NCBI GenBank assembly: GCA_034687125.1
Contig: JAQGBZ010000680.1
Coordinates: 1 to 20,223, forward strand
Reading direction: 5' to 3'
Source of the DNA: Neelides folsomi
Taxonomy: Eukaryota; Arthropoda; Collembola; Neelipleona; Neelidae
DNA: 20,223 nt
Numbering within the stretch: the stretch's first letter is position 1; the number at the start of each line of letters is the position of its first letter. Position numbers and translations under genes: made by a program. Below are positions 18,079-20,223 of the stretch, one piece after another. Below the pieces are notes generated by a model. It was not told the origin of the DNA and made no database searches. It saw only the letters and a list, made by a program, of their open reading frames with translations.

Positions 18079-18129
18079 GACTCAATTGACTGCATGGAGC
18101 CATCATCGAACCATGGAGTCAATTGAGTC
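18079..18129. repeat. Inverted repeat, 19-bp arms with one mismatch
   Basis: GACTCAATTGACTGCATGG (18079-18097) and CCATGGAGTCAATTGAGTC (18111-18129) are inverted copies with a single mismatch, separated by 13 bases. Related words follow: ACTGCATGC at 18131-18139 and TGACTCCATGC near 18167-18177. It lies about 230 bp from the double hairpin. The function is unknown. Confidence 0.8.
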
Positions 18130-18443
18130 AACTGCATGCAAAATGTCTCCACTTTGGACTACGTGATGACTCCATGCTAATTAAAAAGTCCCAATTACTC
18201 AATACTGACTAAATGATTACATGCTTCAAGAAATAACTCAACGACTCATAGGAGATTTTATTTTATTTCTCTTCTCACAAAACTTCTCGGTTTAATTCAT
18301 CGGCATGTGTCCTTAAAAATTCAGATTTAATAAAATGAATTAATGGGAAAATTAGAAAAACATTATTTATATAACTATTTACATATATAATATTATAACT
18401 TTTAAACATTACATTTATGTATTTACTTATGTCATTAATTTGT

Positions 18444-19826
18444 TTATTTAGTAATTACTTTCGTTATTTCAAAAATAATAATGAGGGAAGCGAAAAGTAA
18501 TGAAATGAAATATAATATAAAAGTTGTATATAAAGGTTGAAGAGGAAAACTATTTACAATATAGCTTAGAATATTAAGGGTCGTGTATGAGATTAAATTT
18601 CTTTTAATTATATAATCTTTATAAATATTTCTTTTCCTTCTCTCCAAATAATTGTTTTCCCAAAAATTAAAAATTCCTGATTCCTTCATAAAATAGATAT
18701 TTCTTGGAAAAATATCTGATATAATGTTTCTTATAAACGACCAAGAAGGTTTTACAATAAATTTCTCGTCTATGGCTTTGTTCTTAATTACAAAAATATC
18801 ATTAAATGTTTTTAAAATATTTCCAATAAAATTAATAGAATCTTCCGATCCAACGTAAATAAAATTAGATAGGATTGCTTCATTATAAAACTCTTGTTTG
18901 AATCTAAAATCTAACACTAAATTACTTTCGGGAAAGTCTGTTGTTTCTTTGAGTTGTAAATAAACTATTTTATTGTATAAATTTAAAATTTCATCTGATT
19001 GAAAGGGTAAATTCTCAATTAAAATTTTAAACACACTAGATAATTGAGTAGAATTTTTTGTAACACTTTCTTGCGTAAACACAAAATAATTGTAATGCAC
19101 AATTTGTTCAAATGAATTTGGAACATTTGGAGGAATTTCTGTGGACAAATCCGAAATCAAACCGCATTTATAAATATTACTAAGAAGCATTACAAAAATT
19201 AACCATAAACCCACACTATAAGCAAAACTTTTATCTTTAATCATTGTTAATGTTAAACTTTTACCCTGATCAAAAAATGATAAAATAATTAACGCGTACA
19301 AATTTCCTACTTCAATTAAAACAGATTTAAAATTCATTTTTTGTAATTTAAGATAGATTATTGCTAAAACAAGGCAGATATTAATTGGAGAAATTACAGA
19401 TAAAATCCACATTGTTGTATCAAATGGCTCAATTAGAGTTAACCAATTATATTTTAAATAGTTTTTGTTTACAATCGTAATAAAATTAAAAATATTTTCA
19501 CTTAATCCAGCCGGACAAATAGATTGTCTATCATAACTTTCAATTGAATAAATCCGTTCAAAATATTCAGCAAGATAAACACTACTGGGTAATAATGTTC
19601 CTAAATAATCACTATTTTCATTATGAAATAAATATAAAGTAAAATTATATTTTTTAAATATTTCTATCGTCCCACACCATTTGAAATAAATAGCATTGAA
19701 TTTACTACAAGTTTGTAATAAAAAACTACTATTATAAACGGTATCTACATCTATTTCTACTTCTACTTCTATCGATGCTTCTTTAAAATCTTTATTTATA
19801 CTTCTAATAAATAAATTTAATTTCAT
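18444..19826 (-). CDS. Divergent ionotropic receptor (IR), short form, 460 residues
   Basis: A second subunit of the ionotropic chemoreceptor family. I place the start at the ATG 19824-19826; an in-frame TAA lies upstream. Counting from there, TM1 is at about 139-159 after TLIEPFDTTMW, and the pore loop at about 175-190 contains SFFDQGKS, matching FEQGHS of the first receptor. TM2 is at about 202-226, followed by the second ligand lobe (NSFEQIVHYNYFVFT). A long lobe follows, with the last helix at about 432-456 (PLYTTFILYFISLLFASLIIIF). The N-terminal ectodomain is only about 130 residues and there is no signal peptide, against about 400 residues before TM1 in the first receptor. Either an upstream exon exists to the right of 19826, beyond what I can see, or the gene is 5' truncated. 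Otherwise the frame is intact and intronless. Confidence 0.82.
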   Translation of the reverse strand: MKLNLFIRSINKDFKEASIEVEVEIDVDTVYNSSFLLQTCSKFNAIYFKWCGTIEIFKKYNFTLYLFHNENSDYLGTLLPSSVYLAEYFERIYSIESYDRQSICPAGLSENIFNFITIVNKNYLKYNWLTLIEPFDTTMWILSVISPINICLVLAIIYLKLQKMNFKSVLIEVGNLYALIILSFFDQGKSLTLTMIKDKSFAYSVGLWLIFVMLLSNIYKCGLISDLSTEIPPNVPNSFEQIVHYNYFVFTQESVTKNSTQLSSVFKILIENLPFQSDEILNLYNKIVYLQLKETTDFPESNLVLDFRFKQEFYNEAILSNFIYVGSEDSINFIGNILKTFNDIFVIKNKAIDEKFIVKPSWSFIRNIISDIFPRNIYFMKESGIFNFWENNYLERRKRNIYKDYIIKRNLISYTTLNILSYIVNSFPLQPLYTTFILYFISLLFASLIIIFEITKVITK

Positions 19827-19835
19827 AATATTCAA

Positions 19836-20223
19836 ATCGTTTGGTAAAGGTAAAAGGGTTTGACAATATTAAACATAAAATCGGGAAATTTTATCTAAAC
19901 AAGTTGGGCAAAAAACATTTATTATTGAAGGAAATGCATTTGATTCACAGATAAGAATGATTGAATTTGAGCGAATAATGAAATTCTTATTATAGTGATA
20001 CAAAAATACTTCTGGGGGGCGCTATAATTTTTTTAAACTGAATATCGTAAAGGAGGGATTAATATTTGTATATAAAAGTGAAAATCTAACATTGAGCATC
20101 CTATGAGATAAATTTTGAGTTTTTCCATTAATTTCATTTGAAAATAGGCAAATAAAAAATATAGCTCGAGAGCTTATGAATTTTAATTGATAAAATGAAC
20201 TTGGACCAAACAATAAAGGCAAA
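19836..20223. other. Flank upstream of the second IR
   Basis: About 390 bases with no recognisable exon, signal peptide or transposon end. If the short receptor has a missing first exon, it is not evident here. The minus-strand open frame at the window edge (20022-20222) shows no family resemblance and is not supported. Confidence 0.4.

Larger units (their letters stand above)
17457..18443. other. Gene-free region containing inverted repeats
   Basis: No supported gene. The region holds the paired hairpins (17772-17844) and an imperfect inverted repeat (18079-18129). The open frame at 17699-17947 crosses the hairpins and has no protein-like character. Confidence 0.5.

Noticed and set aside
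1..20223. CRISPR arrays, operons or prokaryotic mobile islands
   Set aside because: Spliced genes, IR receptors and MITEs mark the window as animal nuclear DNA; no regular spacer array is present.

Overview
This is an AT-rich eukaryotic nuclear window, almost certainly from an arthropod. Two minus-strand genes encode divergent ionotropic receptors (IRs), a chemosensory ion-channel family restricted to protostomes. An Argonaute copy retains its introns, introns are short (about 60-100 bp) with GT-AG ends, and several DNA-transposon families are present. A springtail (Collembola) or another lineage with expanded IRs would fit, but the species cannot be fixed from sequence alone.

Layout. 1-785 is intergenic with a small repeat. 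786-3203 (-) is a full-length, intronless 805-residue IR. 3204-4080 is empty, and 4083-4686 is a GC-richer island with exon-like frames. 5150-5360 is CAG/CAA-rich. 5815-6048 is an intact-looking hAT-type MITE with an 8-bp target-site duplication. 6270-6878 (-) is a three-exon gene, assembled here by hand, for a 103-residue protein with a CGGGCC motif near each end. 7972-9430 (-) is a seven-exon Argonaute PIWI-domain pseudogene, cut off at its 5' side by a CCCGACA-rich minisatellite (9440-9700). 10186-10400 (-) is the C-terminal relic of a MULE transposase, followed by a diverged 169-bp tandem duplication and three Gly/Ala-rich micro-exons. 11570-11760 is a GC-rich patch with a TATA box. 12460-12506 carries four AGGTCA half-sites.

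13167-14881 (+) is a five-exon gene for a secreted protein: signal peptide, coiled-coil exons, then a beta-rich C-terminal region. Its first intron hosts a 114-bp MITE with an 8-bp target duplication. Exon 4 has a one-base frameshift in a run of 11 A. Its last 16 codons run into a transposon end. That end starts about 2.6 kb of nested transposon remains on the minus strand (14833-17456): a DUF659-type hAT transposase interrupted by a second, tnp2-like transposase fragment. 17772-17844 contains two abutting perfect hairpins with identical CCAGC loops, the arrangement expected of a linearised dumbbell. 18444-19826 (-) is a second, shorter IR.

How it fits together. The two IRs are probably dispersed or locally amplified members of one receptor family. 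The Argonaute and transposon relics carry premature stops that, where an ancestral codon can be inferred, are all G:C to A:T changes. There is no evident operon-like or multi-gene system. The most original signals are the dumbbell-like double hairpin, the Cys/Gly mini-protein gene, the secreted coiled-coil gene with its transposon-derived tail, and the phase 1-1 Gly/Ala micro-exons. All exon assignments are read by eye from splice signals and reading frame; no search or expression data were available.
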